Source: an uncultured Flavobacteriaceae bacterium
GTDB taxonomy: Bacteria > Bacteroidota > Bacteroidia > Flavobacteriales > Flavobacteriaceae
Direction: 5' to 3'
Length of the DNA stretch: 64,000 nucleotides
Assembly (NCBI GenBank): GCA_943789365.1
Contig: CALSTV010000001.1
Coordinates: 2,666,001-2,730,000 of the forward strand
Shown: piece by piece, positions 35,206 through 45,003 of the stretch
Layout: every line of letters begins with the position of its first letter
How positions within the stretch are numbered: the stretch's first letter is position 1
The notes under the pieces: generated by a model
What the model was told of the DNA's origin: nothing
Database searches by the model: none
Seen by the model: the letters and a program-made list of their open reading frames with translations, nothing else
Program-made: the position numbers and the translations under genes

Positions 35206-36444
35206 CTAGTGATCGTTCATACGGTAGTCAGCGTAAGCGCTCATTCCGTGCTCATGATCATCCAAACCTTCAATTTCTTCTTTTTCAGAAACTCTTAATC
35301 CCATTGTCTTTTTCAAAGTGAACAAGATGATGAAAGAAGTTGCTAAACAGAATGCACCAACGATAGCAACACCTGTTAATTGAGTGAAGAACTGCTCTGC
35401 GCTCGCCATAGCTCCGAAGATACCAACAGCTAAAGTTCCCCAGATACCACAGATAAGGTGAACTGCAACAGCTCCAACTGGGTCATCCAATTTCAATTTA
35501 TCAACCAAAGCAACAGCTAATACGATAATGATACCTGCGATAGCTCCAATTACAACAGCATCGTTAGGACTCATTTGGTCAGCACCAGCAGTGATACCTA
35601 CCAATCCACCTAAGATTCCGTTTAAGAACATAGTTAAATCAAAGTTTTTGTATAAAATCTGAGAGAATACGAAAGCACCAACTCCACCTGCAGCAGCAGC
35701 CAAACATGTAGTAACTAAAGTCAATGAAGTTAATTCAGGATCAGCAGACAATACAGAACCACCGTTAAACCCGAACCATCCTAACCAAAGGATCAATACA
35801 CCAGCCGTAGCCAATGGAATGTTGTGTCCAGCAATTACTCTTGGTTTTCCATTTTCGTCGAATTTTCCAATACGAGCACCTAGCAACCAGATAGCAACCA
35901 AAGCAGCCCATCCACCTACACCGTGAACCAAAGTAGAACCAGCAAAATCATAGAATCCCATTCCGTCTAAGAATCCACCACCCCATTTCCATGCACCTAC
36001 GATTGGGTAAACCAATCCTACATAGAGAACAGTAAATACCATAAAGGTAGTCAACTTGATTCTTTCAGCAACCGCTCCAGAAACAATAGTAGCAGCAGTA
36101 GCAGCAAACATTCCTTGGAATAAGAAATCTGTCCACCAAGTATAACCTCCACCTGCATAATCAGGAGTCATTCCTCCTTCAGGAGCGTCAATTCCAAATC
36201 CTGCAAATTTCAAGAAACCACCGTCTCCGTCTTCAAATCCAGGGTACATCAAGTTAAATCCTCCGATGTAGTATAATAATAATCCTACACAAATAATAAA
36301 TACATTTTTAAATAAAATGTTGATTGTGTTTTTTTGTCTTGTCAATCCGATTTCTAAAAATGAGAAACCTAAGTGCATGAAAAATACCAATGCTGTACAA
36401 AGCATCATCCATACGTTATTCGCTGTAAATAAACCTGCGTCCAT
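35206..36444 (-). CDS. amt: Ammonium transporter
   Basis: 412 residues with 11 predicted membrane spans. The pore His pair lies in GSTLVHGVGGWAAL and AVAVHLICGIWG; LEIGLTRQKNTINILFKN and LGWFGFNGGS are family marks. The short C-terminal tail contains several His/Asp. It moves ammonium across the inner membrane and is coupled to the PII protein encoded just upstream (glnB, 61 bases). A run of 14 A lies just before the ATG. Confidence 0.95.
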   Translation of the reverse strand: MDAGLFTANNVWMMLCTALVFFMHLGFSFLEIGLTRQKNTINILFKNVFIICVGLLLYYIGGFNLMYPGFEDGDGGFLKFAGFGIDAPEGGMTPDYAGGGYTWWTDFLFQGMFAATAATIVSGAVAERIKLTTFMVFTVLYVGLVYPIVGAWKWGGGFLDGMGFYDFAGSTLVHGVGGWAALVAIWLLGARIGKFDENGKPRVIAGHNIPLATAGVLILWLGWFGFNGGSVLSADPELTSLTLVTTCLAAAAGGVGAFVFSQILYKNFDLTMFLNGILGGLVGITAGADQMSPNDAVVIGAIAGIIIVLAVALVDKLKLDDPVGAVAVHLICGIWGTLAVGIFGAMASAEQFFTQLTGVAIVGAFCLATSFIILFTLKKTMGLRVSEKEEIEGLDDHEHGMSAYADYRMNDH

Positions 36445-36505
36445 AATTTTTTTTTTTTTTGTGTAATTGGTACTCTATAGTATAGGGGGCAATTACGTTT
36501 TTTAA

Positions 36506-36844
36506 TTATTTTAAAGTTTCTGGTCCTTGTTCTCCAGTTCGGATTCTGTATGTGTTGTCGATAGTAGATACAAAGATCTTTCCATCTCCTATTTCTCCTG
36601 TGGCAGCAGAATCTAAAATTGCTTTTACAGTTACTTCTTCGAAATCGTCGTTTACTACGATAGAAAGTTGACGTCTTTGGATGTCAGAAGTGCTGTATGA
36701 TACTCCTCTATATACATGTCCTACTTTTTCATGTCCTTGTCCAGTTACATCCCAGTAAGAGAAAAAGTATACGTTCGCTTCGTGTAGTGCTTTTTTTACA
36801 TCAGAAAACTTAGACTTTCTGATAATTGCTTCGATTTTTTTCAT
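36506..36844 (-). CDS. glnB: PII-type nitrogen regulatory protein
   Basis: 112 residues, start MKKIEAIIRKSKFSDVKKAL. The T-loop reads GHVYRGVSYSTSDIQRRQLS with Tyr residues where uridylylation occurs in proteobacteria. GEIGDGKIFVSTIDNTYRIR is the B-loop/C-loop with nucleotide contacts. The pairing with amt marks it as GlnK-like: at high nitrogen it should block the Amt pore. Confidence 0.93.
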   Translation of the reverse strand: MKKIEAIIRKSKFSDVKKALHEANVYFFSYWDVTGQGHEKVGHVYRGVSYSTSDIQRRQLSIVVNDDFEEVTVKAILDSAATGEIGDGKIFVSTIDNTYRIRTGEQGPETLK

Positions 36845-36867
36845 GATAATTCGTTTTAAAGATTATA

Positions 36868-36899
36868 ATTATGGACTGTAATTATTTACAGTCCATAAT
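36868..36899. terminator. Hairpin between porin and glnB
   Basis: ATTATGGACTGTAA and its exact reverse complement form a 14-bp stem with a TTAT loop, 16 bases after the porin stop. No U run follows on the minus strand, so partial termination or mRNA processing (more porin than glnB-amt) is more likely than full termination. Confidence 0.6.
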
Positions 36900-36915
36900 A
36901 TAGTGTTTTATTTTC

Positions 36916-37893
36916 TTAGAAAGAGTATACTGCTGCGATAGTCAAGGCAGAAACACTTTCTTCAGTAGGGAAAGCTTCGATGATTAAGTCATCAGAAGAA
37001 TCGTATCTGAATTCAGTGATTAACTTTAAGTTTTCAGCCAATACAGTACTTGCAGTCAATGACAATGCCATTACGCTTGCATCAACATCTCCAGCTGATT
37101 GTGTGAAAAACTCTGGACGCAATCCTAAAGCAAATGTGTCAGAGAAAGAGTTTTCTAAGTAAAGTGCAACACCTGAGTAACCAGCGTCAGCATCTGCAGA
37201 GTTTGCGTATGCAGCGTTGATTCCTAAGTAAAAAGATTCAGAAAGGTTAAATCCACCTGTATAGTCAATAAACATAGCATCCGTTGCGCCACCTGCGCTA
37301 ACAGCTCCGTATATCAAGTTTAAGTATTGTCCTTTGTATCCAACTTGTCCTCCAAATTGCATGTCACCTGTTACGTTTCCGTCAGTGCTTAAAATACCGT
37401 GACCGTTTGTTACGGCTAATAAGAAAGAGAAGTCTTCGTTTACTGCATAGTCCATTTTGATCCCTGTATGAGAGAAAGGTCCAGCGTTAAATAAGTAAGA
37501 TACAGTGTAGTTAAAGTTCGATGCAGGTGAAATTACTTCGTATCCTAAAAATGTGTTAAACTGACCAGCAGTAACTGTAATCTTATCGTTTACATTGTAG
37601 TATGCATACAATTGGTTGATTGCTCCAGCCATGTTCGCGTCATCTGCTCTTGGTCCGAATGCTAAATCAGCAACAACTCCTGATTTTTCTCCTTCGTAAG
37701 AAAAGATAGTGTTTGCCATACCTAGCCCAAATGCATTTGCGTTTTGAGGGTTTGCAATCAAAAGTCCTGGGGTTCCAGAACCTTCAGCGAAATTTGCTGT
37801 TCCGTATACGTCTACAGATCCAGATACTTTTAATTCTTGTCCAAAAGTTACAGCACTCGCTAAAAACAATGCTGATAAAATAATTTTCTTCAT
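36916..37893 (-). CDS. Outer-membrane beta-barrel protein, BBP2/OmpL-like
   Basis: 325 residues with a signal peptide (MKKIILSALFLASAVTFGQ). The body is a series of amphipathic strands (SGVVADLAFGPRADDANMAG, TVTAGQFNTFLGYEVISPAS) and ends in Phe (IAAVYSF), as outer-membrane barrels do. GPRADD and the ITVTAGQFNT-x-LGYE segment are typical of the putative porin BBP2 family. Placed first in the glnB-amt operon, it may admit ammonium or small N-compounds through the outer membrane; that role is inference. Confidence 0.85.
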   Translation of the reverse strand: MKKIILSALFLASAVTFGQELKVSGSVDVYGTANFAEGSGTPGLLIANPQNANAFGLGMANTIFSYEGEKSGVVADLAFGPRADDANMAGAINQLYAYYNVNDKITVTAGQFNTFLGYEVISPASNFNYTVSYLFNAGPFSHTGIKMDYAVNEDFSFLLAVTNGHGILSTDGNVTGDMQFGGQVGYKGQYLNLIYGAVSAGGATDAMFIDYTGGFNLSESFYLGINAAYANSADADAGYSGVALYLENSFSDTFALGLRPEFFTQSAGDVDASVMALSLTASTVLAENLKLITEFRYDSSDDLIIEAFPTEESVSALTIAAVYSF

Positions 37894-37934
37894 AATGTGA
37901 TAATTTTATTATTAGTGTTTTGATTAATACGAGG

Positions 37935-37958
37935 CAAATATACGTAGTTTTACGTAAA
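37935..37958 (-). promoter_or_regulatory. Porin-glnB-amt promoter with TACGTA repeats
   Basis: The minus strand reads TTTACGTAAAACTACGTATATTTG: a TATATTTG -7 box preceded by two TACGTA words, one a perfect TTTACGTAAA palindrome. The spacing to the ATG is about 42 bases. The word recurs at 37982. Confidence 0.6.
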
Positions 37959-38353
37959 AACAAATTTTATTTTCAAAAAAGTACGTAATATTTAGGTGTA
38001 GTTGTTAAAATAACAGCCTAAAAAATGTGATATATGTAAATTGTTTTGAGTTAAGGTAGTAATTAGGTATGGATGATTCTGTCTTTTGATTGTTTTGTTA
38101 AGAATATCGTAAAAGTATGGTTTTTTAAAAAATAAGTAGTTCTTTTCTACGTAGAAAAACGCAACGACGTATTGAACAGGTATAAAACTGCGAAAAAACA
38201 GTAAAAAAACTGTTTTTGAGCTATAGTGTGGTCTAGAGCTTTTCGGTTTTTACGTGGTTTTGCGTAAGAATCGATTTTGACTTGGGTAAAATTACGTATT
38301 TATTGAGTGGTTTGGTGAATGAGCTGCTCGCTATTTGAATGTGTAAAGCCTAA
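37959..38353. other. Noncoding region upstream of the porin
   Basis: No gene is seen. It is rich in TACGTA-related words (37982 TACGTA, 38150 TACGTA, 38250 TACGTGG, 38293 TTACGTA) scattered over 350 bases, similar to the promoter elements on either side. The right part lies beyond the stop of the TauE/SafE gene. Confidence 0.5.
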
Positions 38354-39145
38354 TTATAAGAATGATGAAAGGTGTTTTGCTAAAATTCTAAGGGCTACGA
38401 AAGCAATCAGAACAGCTGTTGCTTTTTTTAGGGTGAGTGGCTTAATGAGATGAATGCCTATTCTGGAACCAATCTGTCCTCCAATAAAAACGGTAATTGC
38501 CAATACGAACGTTAATTGGAGGTTTATTGAAAAATTTGGGTTTAGAAGTTGCCCCGACAATCCTGAAATTGAGTTTACCAGTATAAACAAACTAGCGGTT
38601 GCGGCTATCTTTTTCGAATTATCCCATTTTGTTAAATGTAGTAGTGGTGCGAGAAAGATGCCACCACCAATGCCAACCATGCCCGAAATAAAACCTATAA
38701 AACCTCCGTAGCTCAGGTTTTTGAATGCCGATATAGTAGTAGGTTTATCTAATGTTTGTGTATTGAATTTAGGTTCTTGTTTGGTGGTAAACATCAATAC
38801 AGCAGCAACAAGTAGAGTGGCTCCTAATAGTAAGTAGAAAAAAAACGCTTCTATTTTTAAATAACCTCCTACAAATGCCATAGGGATACTTGCCATAATT
38901 AAAGGGAGTACTTTTTTAAAATTATAGCCGTTGTTTTTGTGGTGTAAATACGTAGCGTTGCTTACAACAACAATATTACAGATGAGGGCAGTTGCTCTAA
39001 TTTCTGAAAAGCTTAAACTGGTAAGGGCTAAAACGGCTAAGTAACTAGAGCCACCTCCAAAACCAACCGACGCATACAGGATTGCAATAAGAAAAAAGAA
39101 TCCTACAAGATCCCAATGCGTTAAAATGAATTCTAAAAATGGCAT
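38354..39145 (-). CDS. Sulfite exporter TauE/SafE (TSUP) family permease
   Basis: 263 residues with about eight membrane spans. Two TSUP marks are seen: ASVGFGGGSSYLAVLAL near the N-terminus and SGMVGIGGGIFLAPLL in the second half, with GGQIGSRIGIHLI near the end. Family members export or import sulfonates, sulfite or small organic anions; the substrate cannot be told. It is transcribed alone. Confidence 0.88.
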   Translation of the reverse strand: MPFLEFILTHWDLVGFFFLIAILYASVGFGGGSSYLAVLALTSLSFSEIRATALICNIVVVSNATYLHHKNNGYNFKKVLPLIMASIPMAFVGGYLKIEAFFFYLLLGATLLVAAVLMFTTKQEPKFNTQTLDKPTTISAFKNLSYGGFIGFISGMVGIGGGIFLAPLLHLTKWDNSKKIAATASLFILVNSISGLSGQLLNPNFSINLQLTFVLAITVFIGGQIGSRIGIHLIKPLTLKKATAVLIAFVALRILAKHLSSFL

Positions 39146-39450
39146 GGTGTTGATTTACTTGCAAACATACTTATTTTTGTGGAATTACTACTTTTAGAGG
39201 TTCGTTGCTGTCGTTTGTCGGAAATTGTTTGAATTGATGGGGGGTAGCTTTAACTTTCAAGGATTGAATTTAATGTATTTTCAATAAGTTGTATGTACAG
39301 TTAAATAAAATATGAATAAATATAAAAATTAAGATATATTCAATATCTTGCGGCGAAAATAGTTGTAAATAATGCAATTTTGTAGCGTTTTAACCAGGCA
39401 CTATTTTGCAATGATTGCATTTGTGAAATCAAACTAAACTTATCACTACC
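39146..39450. other. Divergent promoter region of TSUP and the acetate module
   Basis: No gene. It must hold promoters in both directions. AT-rich, with ATATTCAATATCTTG near 39337-39350; I see no confident -7 box or operator. Confidence 0.4.
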
Positions 39451-39705
39451 ATGTCAAATACCAATTTAAAAGAATACTGGAAGGAAAATCTTAAATATCT
39501 ATTATATCTCTTGTCGGTTTGGTTTGTTGTGTCCTACGGTTGTGGGATTTTATTTGTCGAAGAACTGAATGCCATTCGTATTGGTGGGTTTAAATTAGGC
39601 TTCTGGTTTGCGCAGCAAGGCGCAATATACGTATTTGTTGTACTTATATATGTATATATCCGTTTGATGTCAAAACTCGATAAGAAATACGGAGTAGACG
39701 AATAA
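39451..39705 (+). CDS. DUF4212 small subunit of a sodium:solute symporter
   Basis: 84 residues with two membrane spans (LLYLLSVWFVVSYGCGILFV; GFWFAQQGAIYVFVVLIYVY), and YVRLMSKLDKKYGVDE-like ending as in the DUF4212 family (here YIRLMSKLDKKYGVDE). These small proteins are nearly always encoded just before a VC_2705-type symporter, as here (84 bases away). Confidence 0.9.
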   Translation: MSNTNLKEYWKENLKYLLYLLSVWFVVSYGCGILFVEELNAIRIGGFKLGFWFAQQGAIYVFVVLIYVYIRLMSKLDKKYGVDE

Positions 39706-39789
39706 TTTCTTTTTTGTAGTATTTATGTTTGATAGGGCAGGACCGCCTTCTCAATCGTTCAATTTTTTTTAATCATTTAATTTATTAGC

Positions 39790-41478
39790 ATGAGTGCACA
39801 AGTTTGGATTTGGATTTTAGTCGGATTGACGTTTTCATTATATATAGGTATAGCTGTTTGGGCACGAGCAGGTTCTACAAAAGAGTTTTATGTGGCCGGA
39901 GGAGGTGTTTCTCCGCTAGCAAATGGTTTAGCGACTGCAGCGGACTGGATGTCGGCAGCTTCGTTTATTTCCATGGCAGGACTCATATCTTTTAGTGGTT
40001 ACGACGGTTCTGTTTACTTGATGGGCTGGACCGGAGGATATGTACTACTCGCATTGCTACTAGCACCCTATCTTAGGAAATTTGGAAAATTTACAGTACC
40101 CGATTTTATTGGAGATCGTTATTACTCAGATGTTGCCAGGACTGTAGCTGTTTTTTGTGCTTTGATAATATCTTTTACCTATATCGCAGGTCAAATGCGA
40201 GGCGTAGGTTTGGTTTTTTCAAGATATTTAGAGGTAGATATTAATACGGGAGTAGTTATTGGTATGCTAATCGTCCTCTTTTATGCTGTTTTAGGAGGGA
40301 TGAAAGGAATTACCTACACGCAAGTCGCACAGTATTGTGTGTTGATATTCGCATTTATGGTGCCTGCCATATTTATTAGTTTTCAAATGACAGGAAATTT
40401 AATACCTCAATTGGGGTTTGGAGGTCAGACTTCTGATGGAATGTACTTACTTGATAAATTGGACGGACTGCATAAAGAACTTGGTTTTCATTTATATACA
40501 GACGGCTCGAAATCGACTATGGATGTGTTTTTTATCACAGCTGCCTTAATGGTTGGAACGGCAGGGTTGCCACATGTAATCGTACGTTTCTTTACCGTAA
40601 ATAAAGTAAGTGATGCCCGGAAATCAGCAGGGTGGGCATTACTGTTTATAGCTATATTATACACAACAGCACCGGCAATTGCTGTGTTTTCAAGAACCAA
40701 CCTCATAGAGACGGTTAGCAATAAAAAATATGATAATCTTCCAGAGTGGTTTCATACCTGGGAAGTGACAGGTCTAATTCAGTTTGAAGATAAAAATGCC
40801 GATGGGCATGTGCAATACGTTGCAGACGCAGAAGTAAATGAATTGACAGTTGATAAAGATATAATGGTGTTGGCAAATCCTGAAATTGCAGGGTTGCCAA
40901 ACTGGGTAATTGGATTGATAGCTGCAGGTGCTTTGGCTGCCGCCTTATCTACAGCTGCTGGTTTGTTGTTAGTAATTTCTGCATCCGTTTCACATGACCT
41001 TATTAAAAAAATGATCAAACCAGATATTTCTGAAAAAGGAGAATTGATGGCAGCAAGGTTGTCTTCATTGGTAGCTGTGATGTTGGCTGGGTACTTTGGT
41101 ATCAATCCGCCAGGATTTGTAGCTGCAACCGTAGCGCTGGCATTTGGATTGGCTGCAGCCTCGTTTTTTCCAGCAATTGTTTTGGGGATTTTTTACAAAC
41201 GAATGAATAAAGAAGGAGCCGTGGCAGGAATGATAGTAGGGGTTTTGCTAATGCTTTTTTATATGACTAAATTTAAATTTGGTTGGTTTGGAGGAGGAGC
41301 TCAAGAAGAGTGGTGGTTTGGAATTTCACCAGAAGGTTTTGGAACATTTGCGATGCTCGTGAATTTTGTGATTTCAATAGTGATTTCAAAATTTAGCCCT
41401 GCGCCACCACAAGAAGTGCAAGAAATAGTAGAGAATATTAGAATTCCTTCAGGGGCAGGAGCCGCTCAAGAACATTAA
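39790..41478 (+). CDS. Sodium:solute symporter, acetate permease-like
   Basis: 562 residues, about 13 membrane spans. Family sites: AGGGVSPLANGLATAADWMS, TVPDFIGDRYYSDVARTVAV, VLGGMKGITYTQVAQY and TAGLPHVIVRFFTVNKVSDA. A hydrophilic insert at about 300-355 has DKNADGHVQY. It belongs to the VC_2705/ActP-like branch; with acs two genes away acetate or another short monocarboxylate is the likely substrate, taken up with Na+. Confidence 0.9.
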   Translation: MSAQVWIWILVGLTFSLYIGIAVWARAGSTKEFYVAGGGVSPLANGLATAADWMSAASFISMAGLISFSGYDGSVYLMGWTGGYVLLALLLAPYLRKFGKFTVPDFIGDRYYSDVARTVAVFCALIISFTYIAGQMRGVGLVFSRYLEVDINTGVVIGMLIVLFYAVLGGMKGITYTQVAQYCVLIFAFMVPAIFISFQMTGNLIPQLGFGGQTSDGMYLLDKLDGLHKELGFHLYTDGSKSTMDVFFITAALMVGTAGLPHVIVRFFTVNKVSDARKSAGWALLFIAILYTTAPAIAVFSRTNLIETVSNKKYDNLPEWFHTWEVTGLIQFEDKNADGHVQYVADAEVNELTVDKDIMVLANPEIAGLPNWVIGLIAAGALAAALSTAAGLLLVISASVSHDLIKKMIKPDISEKGELMAARLSSLVAVMLAGYFGINPPGFVAATVALAFGLAAASFFPAIVLGIFYKRMNKEGAVAGMIVGVLLMLFYMTKFKFGWFGGGAQEEWWFGISPEGFGTFAMLVNFVISIVISKFSPAPPQEVQEIVENIRIPSGAGAAQEH

Positions 41479-41505
41479 AATATAGAAAATAGTTTGGTTG
41501 TGCGA

Positions 41506-43077
41506 ATGTTGTTCAAAAGAAATGAAGTACTGTTTGTAGTTACTGCGCTTTTTACTGCAATTTTTGCACTATGGACCACTTTTGTAGATACCATAGGTTT
41601 GCATGGTGATGAAGCATGGTTGGGACTAGAAGGTGTTCGTGTCTTGGAACATGGGTTTGAGCGATGTTATGGAATGGATTTTTATTCTGGAATGTTGCAA
41701 AGCAGTTTGAATGCCTTGTTTTTTCATTTATTTGGCGTGAGTGTTGCAGTTATGAGAAGTGTTGGTATTGTTTGCAATACAATCGCCCTGTTGCTTATGG
41801 GGTGGTTTTTGTTTAAAAAAACAAATAAAAAAGTCCTGCTTTTCTTTGCTGTACTCATATCGCAATCTGCACTTTTTTTAGGGTTGTCGAAGGTTGCTTG
41901 GGAGGTAACCTCTTTTAGCTTTTTCTTCTTGTCTATAAGTGTTATTGCTCTCTATGAATTTTGCCTTGGTGTCATTAAGCGCAGTAAACCTGTTTTATTT
42001 GTGTTTTTGTTAACTACGATGTTGGCAGCCTACAGTCATGTGATTTTTATAAGTCTTATTGTAGGTATTCATGTAGGGCTAGTTTTATGGGTGGTTTTTG
42101 ATAAACGTACAATTGATAGTGAAATTATGCGCTGTTATACAGCTACTGGATTAAGTATTTTAAACACTTCAGTAGCATTGGTGTTTGCTTTTTTATACGG
42201 CGTAAACTGCTCCCTTTATGAATGTAGTTTGTTTTTTGGCGGTCTGCTAGGAATGCTTGCTGTACAATGTTATTTTTTCGAACAAATTTCCAAACAATTT
42301 GCATATATGCTCAACAAAGTTGCAAAATGGAGGTTTTCTTTAATCATGAAACTTACGGTTTTATTGCTTCTGTGTCTAAGCTTTTGTAAATATCATTTGT
42401 ATTCCTTTTTTCGTGTACAAAGTCAAGAAGTTGTCTTCAATCGGCTTTTTTCGTTCCAATTGGAGTATTGGCAGCATATTGCATTCTTGTTGGTGTCGGT
42501 AATTGTGTTTTTAAGATTAAGTTTTTTTCTAGCAAAAGATGTGCTTGTGAATAGGAAAACACCATGGGCTTATATATTAATTGCCTATATGGGACTGTTA
42601 GCTGTTTTTACTCAAGGATTTTCAATACGTTATTACTTAATTCTTTCCTTGCTTTTATTTATATATATAAGCTATAAGTTTAGTTTGATGTCGCCTGTAT
42701 ACCAACGATACTGGTTTGCCTTCCTGTTTATTTCTGCAGGGCTGGTGCAATACAATATGTGGAATCTTCAAATCGAAAAGGAAAGAGACGTGAAAGCTAT
42801 GTATTTTAGAATTGGTAACTTTGGTGAAACCTCTGCACATTTTATAAACTTTGAACCTGTTTTGGACAGTGTTTTTAAATATAGAGTGGGAAAAATAAAC
42901 ACAACAGAAACGTTTTTTATAGGCAATGTTTTTGAGTTTTATAAAAAGCAGTATCCAATACTCAAGAACTATAAAAATACAATGAGAGTTGAATATAATT
43001 ATGAAGAAACGGGAAATGGATATAAAATAACTACCCTTTCCAGTGCTTCTAATGAAAATACAAATCAAGAAAATTAA
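41506..43077 (+). CDS. GT39/ArnT-like membrane glycosyltransferase-type protein
   Basis: The ATG at 41506 (MLFKRNEVLFVV) is taken as start; the frame is open 12 bases further up only through TTG/GTG. 523 residues, many membrane spans. The first loop has DTIGLHGDEAWLGLEG, with the acidic pair found in GT-C enzymes using lipid-linked sugars, and MDFYSGMLQSSLNALFFHLF follows. It ends with a soluble domain of about 70 residues. It is placed between the symporter and acs, where its role is unclear. Confidence 0.65.
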   Translation: MLFKRNEVLFVVTALFTAIFALWTTFVDTIGLHGDEAWLGLEGVRVLEHGFERCYGMDFYSGMLQSSLNALFFHLFGVSVAVMRSVGIVCNTIALLLMGWFLFKKTNKKVLLFFAVLISQSALFLGLSKVAWEVTSFSFFFLSISVIALYEFCLGVIKRSKPVLFVFLLTTMLAAYSHVIFISLIVGIHVGLVLWVVFDKRTIDSEIMRCYTATGLSILNTSVALVFAFLYGVNCSLYECSLFFGGLLGMLAVQCYFFEQISKQFAYMLNKVAKWRFSLIMKLTVLLLLCLSFCKYHLYSFFRVQSQEVVFNRLFSFQLEYWQHIAFLLVSVIVFLRLSFFLAKDVLVNRKTPWAYILIAYMGLLAVFTQGFSIRYYLILSLLLFIYISYKFSLMSPVYQRYWFAFLFISAGLVQYNMWNLQIEKERDVKAMYFRIGNFGETSAHFINFEPVLDSVFKYRVGKINTTETFFIGNVFEFYKKQYPILKNYKNTMRVEYNYEETGNGYKITTLSSASNENTNQEN

Positions 43078-43093
43078 ACTAAATACAATAAAA

Positions 43094-44998
43094 ATGGTAC
43101 AGAAAATTCACTCCTACAAAAAATATAAAGAAGATTATCAAGAAAGTGTGGAAGATCCAGGGAAATTTTGGGGAAAAATCGCTGAAAGTTTTTTGTGGAG
43201 AAAAAAATGGGATACCGTATTGGAGTCCGACATGGCAAATGCTGACGTGAAGTGGTTTCAAGGAGGGAAACTCAATATAACTGAAAACTGTTTGGATCGT
43301 CATTTGGAAAAAAATGGAAACAAAACGGCCATTATTTGGGAGCCGAATAACCCTGATGAAGAATCGAGGTATATTACCTATAGACAGCTCTATGTCAAAG
43401 TTTCACGTTTTGCAAATGTGCTTAAGAATAATGGAGTTAAAAAAGGGGATCGTGTATGTTTATACATGCCTATGATTCCAGAATTGTCTATTGCCATGCT
43501 GGCATGTGCACGTATTGGAGCCATTCATTCTATTGTTTTTGCAGGGTTTTCTTCTACTGCTTTGTCAAGCAGAATTAATGATTCGCAATGCAAATTATTG
43601 ATAACTGCCAATGAAGTGTACCGCGGAACCAAGCCAATTAACCTTAAAGCAGTTTGTGATGAGGCATTGGAAAACACGCCTTCAATAGAAAAAGTAATCG
43701 TATACAGACGGACGGTTGAGCCTACTCAAATGAAAGAAGGAAGAGATTCTTTCTGGTTTGAAGAACTTCAGAAAATAGAAAACTTTGAATGTGAAGCTGA
43801 AGAAATGGATGCCGAAGACCCCCTGTTTATTTTGTATACTTCTGGATCTACAGGAAAACCAAAAGGAATGGTACATTCAACAGGAGGCTATATGGTGGGG
43901 AGCACTTACTCTTTCCAAAATGTATTTCAATACCAAAAAGATGATATTTATTGGTGTACTGCCGATATTGGATGGATCACAGGACATTCTTATATAATCT
44001 ATGGTCCATTAGCAGCGGGTGCTACCACTGTGATGTTTGAAGGTGTTCCTTCCTATCCGGATTATGGTCGTTTTTGGGAAATTGTTGAAAAGTTAAAAGT
44101 CACCCATTTTTATACCGCGCCAACAGCAATCCGGGCCTTGGCAAAACATCCCTTGAGCCTGGTTGAAAAGTATGATTTATCTAGTTTAAAAGTACTTGGT
44201 TCGGTTGGTGAGCCAATTAATGAGGAAGCGTGGCACTGGTACAATGACAATATTGGAAAAGGAACCTGTCCTATTGTAGATACATGGTGGCAAACGGAAA
44301 CAGGAGCTATTATGATTTCTCCTTTGGCAGGAGTAACACCACTACGTCCTACTTTTGCAACCATGCCTTTACCAGGAGTACAGCCTGCCTTAATGGATGA
44401 GCATGGAAAAGAAATTACTGAATCTCCAGCTGAAGGACGTTTGGCAATGAAAGCGCCTTGGCCGTCTATAGCGAGAACTATTTACGGAGATCATCAGCGT
44501 TATAAGGATACCTATTTCTCAGCCTATTCAGGAATGTATTTTACAGGTGATGGTGCCTATAGAGATGCTATGGGGAACTATAGAATTACAGGTAGGGTAG
44601 ATGATGTAGTAATTGTTTCTGGACACAACTTAGGAACGGCACCTATAGAAAATGCAGTAGATGAACACGACGCAGTAGTGGAGTGTGCAGTTGTCGGATT
44701 TCCGCATGACATCAAAGGAAATGCCTTGTATGCCTATGTGACTAAATACGATGAGGTGCGTATTTCGGACGATGAATTACGAGTTGAAATAAATAAACTG
44801 ATTGCTTCGAGTATAGGGGCTATTGCCAAGCTCGATAAAATTCAATTTGTTTCGGGACTTCCAAAAACAAGGTCGGGGAAAATTATGCGTAGAATATTGC
44901 GTAAAATAGCAAGCAATGATACTTCAAACCTTGGAGATACTTCCACCTTATTAAATCCTGAAGTAGTAGAGGAGATAATGGAAAAATCTTTGGTGTAG
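43094..44998 (+). CDS. acs: Acetyl-CoA synthetase
   Basis: Start ATG at 43094 (MVQKIHSYKKYKEDYQ) because the open frame upstream overlaps the preceding gene by 35 bases. 634 residues. ACAS_N domain, AMP-binding loop YTSGSTGKPKGMVHSTGGY, WWQTETG, TGDGAYRD, and KTRSGKIMRRILRKIA with the Lys that is acetylated to switch the enzyme off in many bacteria. It makes acetyl-CoA from acetate, ATP and CoA. It lies with the DUF4212/symporter pair as an acetate uptake unit. Confidence 0.96.
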   Translation: MVQKIHSYKKYKEDYQESVEDPGKFWGKIAESFLWRKKWDTVLESDMANADVKWFQGGKLNITENCLDRHLEKNGNKTAIIWEPNNPDEESRYITYRQLYVKVSRFANVLKNNGVKKGDRVCLYMPMIPELSIAMLACARIGAIHSIVFAGFSSTALSSRINDSQCKLLITANEVYRGTKPINLKAVCDEALENTPSIEKVIVYRRTVEPTQMKEGRDSFWFEELQKIENFECEAEEMDAEDPLFILYTSGSTGKPKGMVHSTGGYMVGSTYSFQNVFQYQKDDIYWCTADIGWITGHSYIIYGPLAAGATTVMFEGVPSYPDYGRFWEIVEKLKVTHFYTAPTAIRALAKHPLSLVEKYDLSSLKVLGSVGEPINEEAWHWYNDNIGKGTCPIVDTWWQTETGAIMISPLAGVTPLRPTFATMPLPGVQPALMDEHGKEITESPAEGRLAMKAPWPSIARTIYGDHQRYKDTYFSAYSGMYFTGDGAYRDAMGNYRITGRVDDVVIVSGHNLGTAPIENAVDEHDAVVECAVVGFPHDIKGNALYAYVTKYDEVRISDDELRVEINKLIASSIGAIAKLDKIQFVSGLPKTRSGKIMRRILRKIASNDTSNLGDTSTLLNPEVVEEIMEKSLV

Positions 44999-45003
44999 GT
45001 TTG

